Shown: in pieces, positions 28,662-40,031 of the stretch | Position numbering within the stretch: position 1 is the first letter of the stretch | Layout: every line of letters starts with the position of its first letter | From: Streptococcus sp. CF8_St5-11 | Lineage (GTDB): Bacteria; Bacillota; Bacilli; Lactobacillales; Streptococcaceae | Assembly: GCF_024295625.1 (NCBI RefSeq) | Contig: NZ_JANCOJ010000006.1 | Location: forward strand, 21,159 to 85,158 | DNA length: 64,000 nt | Direction: 5' to 3' | Made by a program: the position numbers and the translations under genes | Notes under the pieces: generated by a model | Databases searched by the model: none | What the model was told of the DNA's origin: nothing | The model's input: the letters and a program-made list of their open reading frames with translations, nothing else

Positions 28662-29496
28662 GAAGTAACAGCTCCTTTAGTTCCTCAATTTTGATTGGTA
28701 GTCTGTCCAGAGGAAGTCCTCTTCGTTTCAATTGAAGAGCAAAATTCGTAATTTGTGGGACTCCTAATTGAAGTTTTTGTAAATACTCAACCTGTTGAAA
28801 CACTTCCCCTGGGGATCCGTTTAGGACAAGTTTTCCCGCTTCTAAAGCAAATACGGTATCAGCAAAATTTGCTACATCATCCATCGTATGAGTTACCAGA
28901 ACTAGAGTCATCCCATTTTTATGTAATGTTTCAAACAGCGCCATCAATTCCTTTCTTCCAGCAGGATCTAGCCCTGCTGTTGGCTCGTCCAATACTAAAA
29001 TCTCTGGTTCAATAGCTAAAATACCCGCGATCGCAACCCGTCTCATTTGTCCACCAGATAGTTCAAATGGACTTTTATCATAGATAGACTCTTCTAAACC
29101 AACGATCGCTAATTTTTCTTTGGCTATTTCCTCCGCTTTGTCCTTAGGTACCCCAAAATTTTGTGGTCCAAAGGCTACATCAGCTAGAACAGTTTCCGCA
29201 AATAGCTGACTTTCTGGAAATTGAAAAACCAAACCGACTTTTTTTCTCAGGTACTTCATTTCTTTTGGCTCAGAATGATTATCTAAAACAAAATCTTCAA
29301 ATTGAATCGTTCCTTTAGTCGGACGCAGTAAACCATTTAGTAATTGCAACAAAGTAGACTTGCCACTACCAGTATGCCCGATGATGGCTGTATAAGATCC
29401 ATCTTTTATTTCCAAACTAATATCAGAAAGCGCCTGCCCTTCAAAAGGACTTCCCTCTTGATAAGTATAATAGACATTCTTTAAAGAGATTCCCAT
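28654..29496 (-). CDS. ecfA2: ECF transporter ATPase EcfA2
   Basis: 280 residues with Walker [13 protein letters not shown] (about 38-49), Q-loop, signature [13 protein letters not shown], Walker [13 protein letters not shown] and H-loop [10 protein letters not shown]. EcfA2 pairs with EcfA1 to drive vitamin and cobalt/nickel-type uptake. It overlaps ecfA1 by 16 bp and ecfT by 8 bp, a tightly coupled operon. Confidence 0.95.
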   Translation of the reverse strand: MGISLKNVYYTYQEGSPFEGQALSDISLEIKDGSYTAIIGHTGSGKSTLLQLLNGLLRPTKGTIQFEDFVLDNHSEPKEMKYLRKKVGLVFQFPESQLFAETVLADVAFGPQNFGVPKDKAEEIAKEKLAIVGLEESIYDKSPFELSGGQMRRVAIAGILAIEPEILVLDEPTAGLDPAGRKELMALFETLHKNGMTLVLVTHTMDDVANFADTVFALEAGKLVLNGSPGEVFQQVEYLQKLQLGVPQITNFALQLKRRGLPLDRLPIKIEELKELLLHE

Positions 29497-30305
29497 AGTT
29501 GGTCTAATAACTCACTTTCTGTTAGATAATCCTGTTTTAGCGGAAAATGCGAGCTGAGAGATTCTTGAACCTGCTTACTAAAAGGCTTATCTAGTCCAAT
29601 CTCATTAAGGTCATTTCTTGAAAACAATTCCCGCGGCGTCATAGAAGACTCTAGTTTTCCTTTTTGAAACACCAGTGTTCGATCACTTAAGGCAATTTCG
29701 GTTAAATCATGGGTAATGGAGATAATTGTTAATTGAAATTTTTTCTGAAGTTCTCTCATTACCGCCATTAGATCCTCTCTGCCTTCTGGATCTAACATAC
29801 TAGTTGCTTCATCAAGGATAATAATAGTTGGTCTCAAGGCGATAATACCTGCTATGGCCACCCGTTGCTTTTGACCACCTGACAAACGAGATGGTTCGCG
29901 ATCTTTAAACTCCAGCATACCAACTTGCTCAATAGCCTTCTCCACTCGTTGAAGCATTTCTTCCCGTGGAATTCCTTGATTTTCTAAACCAAAGGCAACA
30001 TCATCTTCTACTGTCGCACCAACAAATTGGTTATCAGGATTCTGAAATACAATCCCAATTTTACTACGGATTTCCCATATAGTTTCACGAGTCAGTTTTT
30101 TTCCATCAATGTAAATCTCACCAGACTCAGCTTCCAAAAGACCATCAATCAGGCGTACAACTGTAGATTTCCCACTACCATTGTGTCCAACAATCGAAAG
30201 CCACTCTCCTTGTTTCACGTGAAACGAAACCGTGTCAATTTGATACTCTTCTACTGTTTTATCGTATCGAAAGGATACATTTTTTAGCTCAATCATCTGT
30301 TTCAT
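29481..30305 (-). CDS. ecfA1: ECF transporter ATPase EcfA1
   Basis: 274 residues with Walker [13 protein letters not shown] (about 39-50), signature [13 protein letters not shown], Walker [13 protein letters not shown] and H-loop SITHDLTEI. First gene of the ecfA1-ecfA2-ecfT set. A parS-like sequence (30211-30226) is embedded in its 5' part, coding for part of SFHVKQGEW. It follows pgsA directly (stop of pgsA at 30306). Confidence 0.95.
   Translation of the reverse strand: MKQMIELKNVSFRYDKTVEEYQIDTVSFHVKQGEWLSIVGHNGSGKSTVVRLIDGLLEAESGEIYIDGKKLTRETIWEIRSKIGIVFQNPDNQFVGATVEDDVAFGLENQGIPREEMLQRVEKAIEQVGMLEFKDREPSRLSGGQKQRVAIAGIIALRPTIIILDEATSMLDPEGREDLMAVMRELQKKFQLTIISITHDLTEIALSDRTLVFQKGKLESSMTPRELFSRNDLNEIGLDKPFSKQVQESLSSHFPLKQDYLTESELLDQLWESL
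30211..30226. other. parS site in ecfA1
   Basis: TGTTTCACGTGAAACG matches the parS consensus at 15 of 16 positions; the inner 14-bp palindrome is perfect. Confidence 0.85.
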
Positions 30306-30845
30306 TTATTTAAATGTGTCTTTAAAGAGATAGCTACTTCCCTTAAAGTAGTCGTAACCAGAATAAATTGTGAAAATCAATGCAATATAAAGCAACACTT
30401 GCCCTGGAAGTGTCCAATGGCAAAGCAAAAAGATAATGGCAAACATTTGGCTAAAGGTTTTAATTTTTCCTGGCATGGCTGCAGCAAGAACTGTACCACC
30501 TGTCTCAACAAGTAGAAGACGCAAACCAGTAACAGCTAACTCACGACAAATGATAACGGCTGCAATCCAAGCAGGAACCATTTTTAATTCAATCATCATG
30601 ATAAAGGCTGACATGACCAATAATTTATCTGCCATTGGATCGGCAAATTTACCAAAATTACTCACTACATTCCATTTACGTGCAAGAAAGCCATCTAAAT
30701 AATCTGTAATACTAGCAATTGCAAAAATAACTGCCGCTACAATATGTCCTAAGTAAGAGTGACTTAAACTTAAAATAGCAATAAAAATAGGAATCATTAC
30801 AACCCGAATTAATGTCAATGCATTAGGAATATTTTCTTTTTTCAT
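30306..30845 (-). CDS. pgsA: Phosphatidylglycerophosphate synthase
   Basis: 179 residues, an integral membrane CDP-alcohol phosphatidyltransferase. The signature D-x2-D-G-x2-AR-x8-G-x3-D-x3-D is visible from SITDYLDGFLARKW through FGKFADPMADK (about 45-75). It makes phosphatidylglycerophosphate from CDP-diacylglycerol. Placed between the RodZ-like gene and ecfA1, with GGAGG before its ATG. Confidence 0.96.
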   Translation of the reverse strand: MKKENIPNALTLIRVVMIPIFIAILSLSHSYLGHIVAAVIFAIASITDYLDGFLARKWNVVSNFGKFADPMADKLLVMSAFIMMIELKMVPAWIAAVIICRELAVTGLRLLLVETGGTVLAAAMPGKIKTFSQMFAIIFLLCHWTLPGQVLLYIALIFTIYSGYDYFKGSSYLFKDTFK

Positions 30846-30876
30846 ACTTCCTCCAAAAAATAAACTATCTTTACAT

Positions 30877-31284
30877 CTATTTTACAGATGCTGTAAACTC
30901 ATAAAAATATACGATATAAATCACAAAGCCAAGGATGGCAAAACTCACTAGTAGATAATACAGGATTGGTAACCAGCTCGCTTTCTGTCTTAATTTTCTT
31001 GAATGAAGCTCTTCGTCATCTACAAGTATTTCTTCATCAAATAACAATTCTTTTCCTTCACGAAAAGCTGTCAATAGGATGGACTCATCTAATCCCAAAG
31101 CCCATGCTAACTTTTTAAGATAGATCTGAGCGTAAAAGGGACTCGGTAATAGATCAAACTCATCGTTTTCCAACGCTTCTATATAAGGAATTCCAATGGC
31201 TGTTTTATTTGACACATCCTGTAAACTTAAGTGTAAATTTACTCTTGACAGTCTTAACACTTGACCAATCGTTCTCTTCTTCAT
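30877..31284 (-). CDS. Short RodZ-like helix-turn-helix membrane protein
   Basis: 135 residues. An N-terminal HTH_25 domain (about 6-75, with IGQVLRLSRVNLHLSLQDV and YIEALENDEFDLLPS) binds MreB or DNA in RodZ proteins; one transmembrane helix lies at about 106-128. The protein then stops within about seven residues, so the extracellular region of typical RodZ (about 270 residues in pneumococcus, as I recall) is absent. Only 31 bp separate it from pgsA, so no remnant of that domain is left. Its neighbours (M16 pair, pgsA) match the usual rodZ locus. Confidence 0.8.
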   Translation of the reverse strand: MKKRTIGQVLRLSRVNLHLSLQDVSNKTAIGIPYIEALENDEFDLLPSPFYAQIYLKKLAWALGLDESILLTAFREGKELLFDEEILVDDEELHSRKLRQKASWLPILYYLLVSFAILGFVIYIVYFYEFTASVK

Positions 31285-31310
31285 GTTTTCCCTTCTTGAT
31301 ACATTGTTTA

Positions 31311-32585
31311 CTACTTTTGAAAAATCATATAGTCAACCATCTCAGCCTGGTCGATGAACTGACGCCCTAATTTGATGATATCTTGTAAACTAATACCTTG
31401 TAAAATCTTTGGAAGATCATAAGAAGTGCTACCGTCTGAAAAATATTCAAACTGAGTGGCACTATACTCAAGCGAATTTAAACCTTGTAAGAAATCACCA
31501 AACATTTCGCTTTTAATCGTATCCAAATGTTCCTGATTGACATCTGGATCCTTCTCAAATTGTTTGATTGCTGACCTAAATTGATGAGATAGGGACACCG
31601 GTTCTTGAGTATCCATTGTCAAAATAACGAAATGAAATAATTCCTCAACCTCGACTTCAAGTGTCAATGAGTTGTCAATCTTCCCAGCTTCATATAAACT
31701 TTGAAACCGTTGCGAAGTCCAACCAAACATCATCGAAAACAGTAATTTCAACATCAATTTATAACGAAATTTTTCCTCTTCCTTAATGATATCATTTCCT
31801 CGAATTCCAATTGCCAACTTAGGAGTAGCAACTTCCATTCTACAAGATTGATTCAATCTTACTTCATTTTTTTCTACAGGAAAACGTTCTAACTCAACAG
31901 AAGGACGAGGAGAAGTCAGATCATATTTCTTTACTACTTGCAATACTTCATCAACATCAAAGTTTCCGATCACTAATAAGTGCATTTGAGAGGGATGATA
32001 GAATAGATCAAAGTTTTCACGGAGATTATCTATTGTAATACCAGAAATAGACTCCCTGGTTCCAGCAATATCATCTGCTAACGGTGTTCCAGGATATAAA
32101 TTTTCTAAAGCACCAAAAAATAATCGATAGTCTGGACTATCTTGGTACATTCCAATTTCTTGTTGAATGATTTCTCTTTCCTTTGATACAGATTTTTCTG
32201 TAAAGGAAGCCTTTGAAACCATCTCCAATAACAATTGAATATTTTCAGGGACCCTTGAAGTTGTTGAGAAAAGATAACTTGTCTTTGTAAAGCTTGTAAA
32301 GGCATTACTTTCCGATCCTAAATGAACGAATTTTTTTAAATAATCTTGACTATTTTCATCTTCAAATACTTTGTGTTCTAGGAAATGAGCAATTCCTGCA
32401 GGATATTGCCTTTCATCACCATTCACTAAAATTCGTGTATCCACTGAGCCAAACTTAGTTGTGATTATTCCATAGGTTTCATAATAATCTTCTTTGGGAA
32501 TTAAATGAATAGTCAACCCATTTGACAAGCGTGTAAAGTATACTTGCTCACCAACTGATTCATAATATTTTTCTTTAATTTTCAA
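31311..32585 (-). CDS. M16-family zinc peptidase (YmfH-like)
   Basis: 424 residues. The inverted zinc motif HFLEH (in GIAHFLEHKVFED, about 67-80) is intact, so this is the catalytic half of the pair. The start is TTG at 32583-32585 with only a weak ribosome site, and it follows the partner gene by 8 bp. M16 pairs act on peptides in a closed chamber; the substrate in streptococci is not known to me. Confidence 0.88.
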   Translation of the reverse strand: MKIKEKYYESVGEQVYFTRLSNGLTIHLIPKEDYYETYGIITTKFGSVDTRILVNGDERQYPAGIAHFLEHKVFEDENSQDYLKKFVHLGSESNAFTSFTKTSYLFSTTSRVPENIQLLLEMVSKASFTEKSVSKEREIIQQEIGMYQDSPDYRLFFGALENLYPGTPLADDIAGTRESISGITIDNLRENFDLFYHPSQMHLLVIGNFDVDEVLQVVKKYDLTSPRPSVELERFPVEKNEVRLNQSCRMEVATPKLAIGIRGNDIIKEEEKFRYKLMLKLLFSMMFGWTSQRFQSLYEAGKIDNSLTLEVEVEELFHFVILTMDTQEPVSLSHQFRSAIKQFEKDPDVNQEHLDTIKSEMFGDFLQGLNSLEYSATQFEYFSDGSTSYDLPKILQGISLQDIIKLGRQFIDQAEMVDYMIFQK

Positions 32586-32593
32586 TCTTTACA

Positions 32594-33841
32594 CTACTTT
32601 CCTTCCATAAAATAAACAGACTGTAAATTAATTGTTTTTGCCACTTCAATAATTTCTTCTCTACTAACCTTATCGATGGACTCTAACCACTCTTCTAAAG
32701 AAAGGACTTTCTTTCCTAGGATCGTTTTCAAATATTCCCTTTCAATCAAGGTGTTTTGCCGATCCTGTGCTAATAAGGTCGTATTCACCAACATTTCTTT
32801 TGTCAATTGAAGCTCTGACTCTGTAAACTTGCCTCGTTTTAAATCATTCAACTGTCTCATAATCAAGGTCATTACTTTCGTACGAGATTCCTTATCAATG
32901 CCTGCAAAAACTCTCATGAAGCCTGTAAAAATATCAAAATGGCTTGAGATTGTATAAGCAAGGCCTTCTTTCTCACGAATTATTTGAAAAAGTCTCGAAT
33001 GCGAGAAAGCTCCCAGCATCCCATTTAATACAACTAGAGGGATATGGAGAGATTCTCCATACTGGGTAGAAAAATGGTAACCTAATTCTAAAATAGATTG
33101 TTGGTTTTGTTTTTGCTCTAACTTTTCTCTTACAACATTTGTAAAAGGTTGTTGATAGGTGACAGACAAATTGTTATCACGTGGCTTGAATTCAAACTGG
33201 TTCACTCGATCCACAATAGCGACCTCATTAAAGTCACCTATGAAAAAGAAGTCAATGTTATCTAATTGGAGCATCTGATGAAACTGTTCAAGAGAACTTT
33301 GAGCTGTCTCTTGTCTCACTAAATCAACTTTCCCCAATCTTGACATCCCGATTGTTTCGTCTTCAAAAAATAGTTGATTCAATTGCCCATGTGCATAATA
33401 ATAAGGCTCTTCAATTTCTGACTCCAAATCGGAAATCGTATTTTTCTTTTCAACGTCAAATGTATCACTGTCAAAGTGATCTTCTACTACCAAAGGTGAA
33501 AAGAAGATAGTTTCTATAATGTCCAAAACCTCATCAGTAAGAACATTTTTCTTACTCAAAAAGTCATCGCGCACAAAGGAAATATTCAAATCAACATAAT
33601 GAACACGCCCCCTCTTAGAGACTGAGGTTGACAATTCTACCCCGTATAGACTCGCTAATTTTTCACGGAATAATTGTGAAGTTGGATATTTTTGATTTGC
33701 AGTTTCCATCATACAGGCTACTAAAACACGCGCAGCCACGGTATTTTCATCTAATGGCGATGAAAAACGGACCTTAATTTTATTGGTTTTAAATTTTTTT
33801 GATTGAAGAAAGTGAAGATTCACGCCCTTTACTAATTCCAT
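32594..33841 (-). CDS. M16-family peptidase, non-catalytic partner (YmfF-like)
   Basis: About 415 residues from the ATG at 33839-33841, chosen because GAGG lies 6 bases upstream; ATG six bases earlier or a TTG are alternatives. It has the M16 two-domain fold (for example HSRLFQIIREKEGLAYTI near 285) but lacks the HxxEH zinc motif at the expected N-terminal place. It is therefore likely the inactive partner of the downstream catalytic M16 protein. Confidence 0.85.
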   Translation of the reverse strand: MELVKGVNLHFLQSKKFKTNKIKVRFSSPLDENTVAARVLVACMMETANQKYPTSQLFREKLASLYGVELSTSVSKRGRVHYVDLNISFVRDDFLSKKNVLTDEVLDIIETIFFSPLVVEDHFDSDTFDVEKKNTISDLESEIEEPYYYAHGQLNQLFFEDETIGMSRLGKVDLVRQETAQSSLEQFHQMLQLDNIDFFFIGDFNEVAIVDRVNQFEFKPRDNNLSVTYQQPFTNVVREKLEQKQNQQSILELGYHFSTQYGESLHIPLVVLNGMLGAFSHSRLFQIIREKEGLAYTISSHFDIFTGFMRVFAGIDKESRTKVMTLIMRQLNDLKRGKFTESELQLTKEMLVNTTLLAQDRQNTLIEREYLKTILGKKVLSLEEWLESIDKVSREEIIEVAKTINLQSVYFMEGK

Positions 33842-33996
33842 TTTCATCCTCGTTCTACTCAATAGTAACTTTCATTATAACACGAAATCACACTAAAATC
33901 CTAATTCAAACTGTGAAAAAACTCCTCAAATCACTCAACATTCTCTACCCTAGAAAAACTAAAAATATGGTATAATAACACGCAAAGAGGTGAACT

Positions 33997-34359
33997 ATGA
34001 ATTACAAATTATTTGATGACTTTATTACATTACAAGCAATCTTAAAAGAACTCGGTATTATACAGAGTGGTGGTGCAATCAAAGCCTTTCTTCAAGAAAA
34101 AGAAGTCTTTGTTAATGGTGAATTAGAACAACGGAGAGGCCGTAAACTTCGTGTCAATGATCAAATTGACATTCCTGAACTGAACATGACTATCACCATT
34201 CTTGAACCTTCTCAAGAAGAAATAGAAGAGCATCTTAAAGAAAAGGAAGAAAAGGAACGTGTTGCTAAACTTGTCAAGCAACTCAATCAACAACAAAAGA
34301 AACAACCGAAAAAGACTAACAAAAAAGAAAAAGCAATTCGCTTTCCTGGTATCTCCTAA
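33997..34359 (+). CDS. yaaA: S4-domain protein YaaA
   Basis: 120 residues. The first 70 form an S4 RNA-binding domain ([20 protein letters not shown], then [16 protein letters not shown]); the C-terminal 45 residues are a charged Lys/Glu/Gln helix. Genes of this type sit directly before recF near firmicute origins. Its TAA overlaps the recF ATG by one base (TAATG). Divergent from the M16 pair. Confidence 0.9.
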   Translation: MNYKLFDDFITLQAILKELGIIQSGGAIKAFLQEKEVFVNGELEQRRGRKLRVNDQIDIPELNMTITILEPSQEEIEEHLKEKEEKERVAKLVKQLNQQQKKQPKKTNKKEKAIRFPGIS

Positions 34360-35453
34360 TGTGGTTAAAACAGTTATCCATTCAACATTTTCGTAATTAT
34401 CAAGAACTTGAAGTCGAGTTTCATCCTGGATTAAATATTTTCCTAGGTCAAAATGCTCAAGGAAAGACCAATATTCTCGAATCAATTTATTTTCTAGCTT
34501 TAACCAGAAGTCATCGAACACGAAATGATAGAGATCTCATCTATTTTGAATCCACCGATTTTAAAGTTTCTGGTCAATTACAAAGAGAAACTGGTCCCCT
34601 TCCATTAGAAATTTCCTTAACACCAAAAGGTCGGATAACTAAGGTAAATCATTTGAAACAAGCCAAATTATCGAACTATATTGGCCATATGAATGTTGTC
34701 CTTTTCGCACCCGAAGATTTGCAACTGATCAAAGGATCACCTGCAGGACGTCGAAAGTTTATTGACATTGAATTAGGTCAGATGAAACCTCTCTATTTAT
34801 CCGACTTATCTCAATACAACCATGTACTGAAACAAAGAAACAGTTATCTAAAAAATTCAGAAAAAATTGATGCTACATTTTTGGAGGTCTTAGATTCACA
34901 ACTAGCTAATTTTGGAAGTCGCGTCATCCATCATCGGCTTGAGTTTATTAAAAAATTAGAAGCTAAAGCAAAAGAAAAACACACTCGACTTTCTGACAAC
35001 AAAGAAGACCTATCGATTCAATATCAGTCAACTGTTTTTTCTGAAGAAGGAAATGATATAGAAGAGCAGTTTCTCTCTATGTTGGAAAAAAACCGTCAGA
35101 AGGATATTTTTAGGAAAACAACAAGTATTGGGCCTCACAGGGATGATTTGGCTTTTTTTATCAATAATATGAATGCTACCTTTGGTAGTCAAGGCCAGCA
35201 TCGAAGTGTTGTTCTCTCTCTAAAATTAGCAGAAATTGAATTAATGGAAGAAATCACAAGAGAAAAGCCGATTTTACTACTTGACGATGTCATGAGCGAA
35301 CTTGACAATTATCGTCAACTTCAACTACTTGAAACCATCTCTAATAATATTCAAACATTTATTACAACGACCACTCTCGATCATTTAAAAGAACTACCTG
35401 AAGAGTTGAAAATTTTCACTGTTCAAGCCGGTCATATCAAAACAGCATCTTGA
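34359..35453 (+). CDS. recF: RecF recombination mediator
   Basis: 364 residues with Walker [14 protein letters not shown] (about 30-42), signature region [17 protein letters not shown] near 273-289, and Walker [12 protein letters not shown] near 306-316. An SMC-like ATPase that helps load RecA at single-strand gaps. Coupled to yaaA, and ends in a strong terminator. Confidence 0.97.
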   Translation: MWLKQLSIQHFRNYQELEVEFHPGLNIFLGQNAQGKTNILESIYFLALTRSHRTRNDRDLIYFESTDFKVSGQLQRETGPLPLEISLTPKGRITKVNHLKQAKLSNYIGHMNVVLFAPEDLQLIKGSPAGRRKFIDIELGQMKPLYLSDLSQYNHVLKQRNSYLKNSEKIDATFLEVLDSQLANFGSRVIHHRLEFIKKLEAKAKEKHTRLSDNKEDLSIQYQSTVFSEEGNDIEEQFLSMLEKNRQKDIFRKTTSIGPHRDDLAFFINNMNATFGSQGQHRSVVLSLKLAEIELMEEITREKPILLLDDVMSELDNYRQLQLLETISNNIQTFITTTTLDHLKELPEELKIFTVQAGHIKTAS

Positions 35454-35479
35454 CAATACTGTCAAGATGCTGTTATTTT
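35441..35479 (+). terminator. Terminator of recF
   Basis: AACAGCATCTTGACA pairs perfectly with TGTCAAGATGCTGTT over 15 bp, followed by ATTTTT. The stem begins inside the last recF codons. Confidence 0.9.
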
Positions 35480-35481
35480 TG

Positions 35482-35497
35482 TTTACAAATGTGTAAA
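35482..35497. repeat. TTTACA-N4-TGTAAA palindrome
   Basis: TTTACAAATGTGTAAA lies between the convergent ends of recF and guaB, one base from the guaB stop codon. Confidence 0.6.
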
Positions 35498-35498
35498 T

Positions 35499-37001
<1,503 letters not shown>

Positions 37002-37122
37002 TTATTTGAGCAAGGCTCGAATTTTTATTGTTAATATCATACCATTCTATCGCAATTTGTCAATCATTTATTGGTAAATTATCAATGAACAGTAAGAAAT
37101 GTTCGCTATTAATGAAGTCGTT

Positions 37123-38151
37123 TTATTTTTTAAAATAGGTAATTCCCATCGCAGATTTTACTTCATCTAGTGTTTGAGCTGCTACATTTCGAGCGCGCTC
37201 ACTTCCTTTTTCAAGAATAGAGTAGACCTCACCCATATCCTTTGCAAACTCAAGGCGTCTTTCACGAATCGGTCTTAATTCACGATCTAAAATTTCTAAA
37301 AGATATCGTTTGGTCTTTACATCACCAAGTCCACCACGTTGATAATGTTCTTTCATTTCTGCAATTTCAGCTGCATCTTCTGGACGGCCAAATACATTCA
37401 GGTAATGAAACACCATATTGCCTTCGATTTTTCCTGGATCCTCTACTTTAATATGATCAGGATCAGTATACATACTCATCACTTTTTTCTTTAAAGTATC
37501 TGCATCATCAGCTAGGTAAATGCCATTATTCAACGATTTAGACATTTTAGCATTTCCGTCTAAACCAGGTAAGCGCCCTGCTGCTTCATTTTCAGGATAA
37601 ATCCCTTCCGGTTCCACCAAAGTATCTGTGTTGTAAGCATGATTAAAGGAACGAACAATCTCACGGGTTTGCTCAATCATTGGCTTTTGATCATTTCCTA
37701 CTGGAACAAAATTCGCTTTAAATGCTGTGATATCGGCTGCTTGTGAAATAGGGTATACCAAAAATCCTGTTGGAATACTCTCACCAAAACCTTTTTGAGA
37801 AATCTCGGTTTTTACAGTTGGGTTTCTTTCAAGTCGCGCCAAAGATACTAGATTCATGTAATACATGGTTAATTCCGCTAATTCAGGAATCTGACTTTGA
37901 ATGAAAATCGTAACTTTTTCAGGATCTAGTCCAGCTGCCAGATAATCCAAAGCAACATTACCAATAGATTCTACAATCGTTTTTGGATCTTTTGCATGGT
38001 CTGTCAAAGCTTGCTGGTCTGCTAGGAAAACAAACATATTATACTCGTCTTTATTTTGCAACAAGACGCGATTTTTTAAAGAACCAACATAGTGGCCGAT
38101 ATGGAGTTTTCCTGTCGGTCTATCTCCTGTCAAAATGATGGGTTTTGTCAT
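37123..38151 (-). CDS. trpS: Tryptophanyl-tRNA synthetase
   Basis: 342 residues from the ATG at 38149-38151; the upstream extension has no support. Class I signatures [12 protein letters not shown] (about 13-24) and [10 protein letters not shown] near 202. The variant opening [14 protein letters not shown] is typical of streptococcal TrpRS. On the minus strand a TGC-TATAAT extended -10 (38180-38187) lies 29 bp before the start. I found no T-box leader. Confidence 0.97.
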   Translation of the reverse strand: MTKPIILTGDRPTGKLHIGHYVGSLKNRVLLQNKDEYNMFVFLADQQALTDHAKDPKTIVESIGNVALDYLAAGLDPEKVTIFIQSQIPELAELTMYYMNLVSLARLERNPTVKTEISQKGFGESIPTGFLVYPISQAADITAFKANFVPVGNDQKPMIEQTREIVRSFNHAYNTDTLVEPEGIYPENEAAGRLPGLDGNAKMSKSLNNGIYLADDADTLKKKVMSMYTDPDHIKVEDPGKIEGNMVFHYLNVFGRPEDAAEIAEMKEHYQRGGLGDVKTKRYLLEILDRELRPIRERRLEFAKDMGEVYSILEKGSERARNVAAQTLDEVKSAMGITYFKK

Positions 38152-38248
38152 ACTCTTCTCCTTAATCGTTATCCCTATCATTATAGCACTTTCTAGTTGA
38201 AAATGTTAGTCTATCCTCTATGTTTGTAAGGAATTAACACTTTACTAA

Positions 38249-38291
38249 ACTGTCAATTTCGTTTACATCATTGTAAAAACAAATTGACAGT
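38249..38291. repeat. 43-bp two-layer inverted repeat between trpS and the ABC-F gene
   Basis: Outer arms ACTGTCAATTT (38249-38259) and AAATTGACAGT (38281-38291) pair perfectly over 11 bp and enclose the palindrome TTTACATCATTGTAAA (38262-38277). It ends 7 bp before the likely -35 of the ABC-F gene. Confidence 0.8.
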
Positions 38292-38298
38292 AAAAAAG

Positions 38299-38327
38299 TT
38301 GAATTTTCCCCTATTTTCTAGTAAAAT
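38299..38327 (+). promoter_or_regulatory. Probable promoter of the ABC-F gene
   Basis: TTGAAT (38299-38304), 17-bp spacer, TAAAAT (38322-38327), 29 bp before the TTG start. Confidence 0.55.
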
Positions 38328-38356
38328 GAAGACATTATAGAAAGAGGAGAAAATCA

Positions 38357-39982
38357 TTGCTTACAGTATCAGACGTCTCACTACGTTTTAGTGATCGAAA
38401 ATTGTTTGACGATGTCAATATCAACTTTACAGAAGGAAATACATACGGTCTCATCGGTGCCAACGGTGCTGGAAAGTCAACCTTTTTAAAAATTTTAGCT
38501 GGAGATATTGAACCAACAACTGGTCATATTTCTCTTGGCCCTGATGAACGTTTGTCTGTTTTGCGTCAAAATCACTTTGACTACGAAGACGAGCGGGTCA
38601 TCGATGTTGTCATTATGGGAAATGAAAAGCTCTACAACATTATGAAAGAAAAAGATGCTATCTACATGAAAGAAGATTTCTCTGATGAAGATGGTGTCCG
38701 TGCAGCTGAACTTGAAGGTGAATTTGCCGAACTTGGTGGATGGGAAGCAGAAAGTGAAGCATCTCAATTGCTTCAAAATCTAAATATTTCAGAAGACCTT
38801 CATTATCAAACTATGAGCGAGTTAGCCAATGGGGATAAAGTGAAAGTTCTCTTAGCTAAAGCCCTTTTTGGTAAACCAGATGTCCTTCTTTTGGACGAGC
38901 CGACCAATGGATTGGATATTCAATCCATTACCTGGTTAGAAGATTTTCTGATTGATTTTGAAAATACGGTTATCGTTGTATCCCATGACCGCCACTTTTT
39001 GAATAAAGTCTGCACCCATATGGCAGATCTCGACTTTGGAAAAATCAAACTTTACGTCGGGAACTATGATTTCTGGAAAGAATCTTCTGAACTTGCAGCA
39101 AAATTACAAGCAGATAGAAATGCAAAAGCTGAAGAAAAAATTAAACAATTACAAGAGTTTGTCGCACGTTTCTCAGCCAACGCTTCAAAATCAAAACAAG
39201 CAACTTCGCGTAAAAAAATGCTTGACAAGATTGAACTTGAAGAAATTGTTCCATCTAGTCGGAAGTACCCATTTATCAACTTTAAGGCAGAACGAGAAAT
39301 TGGTAACGATCTCTTGACAGTTGAAAATCTTTCTGTCAAGATTGATGGAGAAACTATCCTTGACAATATCAGCTTTATCTTACGTCCTGGTGACAAAACC
39401 GCCCTTATCGGACAGAACGATATTCAAACAACCGCTTTGATCCGTGCATTGATGGATGATATTGAATATGAAGGAACTGTCAAGTGGGGAGTTACAACTA
39501 GTCGGTCTTATCTACCAAAAGACAACAGTCGGGATTTTGCAGGTGGTGAAAGTATTCTTGATTGGCTTCGTCAATTTGCAAGTAAAGAAGAAGATGACAA
39601 TACTTTCCTTCGTGGTTTCTTAGGACGTATGCTCTTTTCAGGTGACGAAGTTAACAAGTCTGTCAACGTCTTGTCAGGGGGAGAAAAAGTTCGTGTCATG
39701 TTGTCTAAATTGATGCTCCTCAAGTCAAATGTTCTTGTACTGGATGATCCAACCAATCACTTGGATTTGGAGTCTATTTCAAGTTTGAATGATGGATTGA
39801 AGAATTTTAAAGAATCGATTATCTTTGCCAGCCATGACCACGAATTCATTCAAACACTCGCCAACCATATTATCGTTCTTTCAAAAAATGGCGTGATCGA
39901 TCGTATTGATGAAACCTATGATGAGTTTCTTGAAAATGAAGAAGTTCAAGCAAAAGTGAAAGAACTTTGGAGCCAATCATAA
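38357..39982 (+). CDS. ABC-F ATPase with one degenerate nucleotide site
   Basis: 541 residues, two ABC domains with a linker and no membrane segment. The TTG start has AGAGGAG at 7-base spacing. Domain 1 has a normal Walker A (GANGAGKST, about 35-43) and Walker B (LLLDEPTNGLD), but its signature reads ELANGDKVKV. Domain 2 has a normal signature (LSGGEKVRV) but its Walker A reads GQNDIQTT without the lysine, and its Walker B ends LDDPTNHLD with Asp instead of the catalytic Glu. In the ABC sandwich this gives one consensus site and one degenerate site. ABC-F proteins act on the ribosome; closest to the YbiT/YkpA type by memory. Confidence 0.88.
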   Translation: MLTVSDVSLRFSDRKLFDDVNINFTEGNTYGLIGANGAGKSTFLKILAGDIEPTTGHISLGPDERLSVLRQNHFDYEDERVIDVVIMGNEKLYNIMKEKDAIYMKEDFSDEDGVRAAELEGEFAELGGWEAESEASQLLQNLNISEDLHYQTMSELANGDKVKVLLAKALFGKPDVLLLDEPTNGLDIQSITWLEDFLIDFENTVIVVSHDRHFLNKVCTHMADLDFGKIKLYVGNYDFWKESSELAAKLQADRNAKAEEKIKQLQEFVARFSANASKSKQATSRKKMLDKIELEEIVPSSRKYPFINFKAEREIGNDLLTVENLSVKIDGETILDNISFILRPGDKTALIGQNDIQTTALIRALMDDIEYEGTVKWGVTTSRSYLPKDNSRDFAGGESILDWLRQFASKEEDDNTFLRGFLGRMLFSGDEVNKSVNVLSGGEKVRVMLSKLMLLKSNVLVLDDPTNHLDLESISSLNDGLKNFKESIIFASHDHEFIQTLANHIIVLSKNGVIDRIDETYDEFLENEEVQAKVKELWSQS

Positions 39983-39986
39983 AAAT

Positions 39987-40021
39987 AAAGAGCCCTGAAA
40001 TCATTATTTCAGGCTCTTTCA
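39987..40021 (+). terminator. Terminator of the ABC-F gene
   Basis: AAAGAGCC-TGAAAT pairs with ATTTCA-GGCTCTTT with one bulge, 5 bp after the stop codon. Confidence 0.8.
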
Positions 40022-40031
40022 GTAGAAATAT

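Noticed and set aside
37016..38356. T-box leader for trpS
   Set aside because: The sequence upstream of trpS (38152-38248) shows no T-box AGGGTGGNACCGCG-type core; only an extended -10 is visible.
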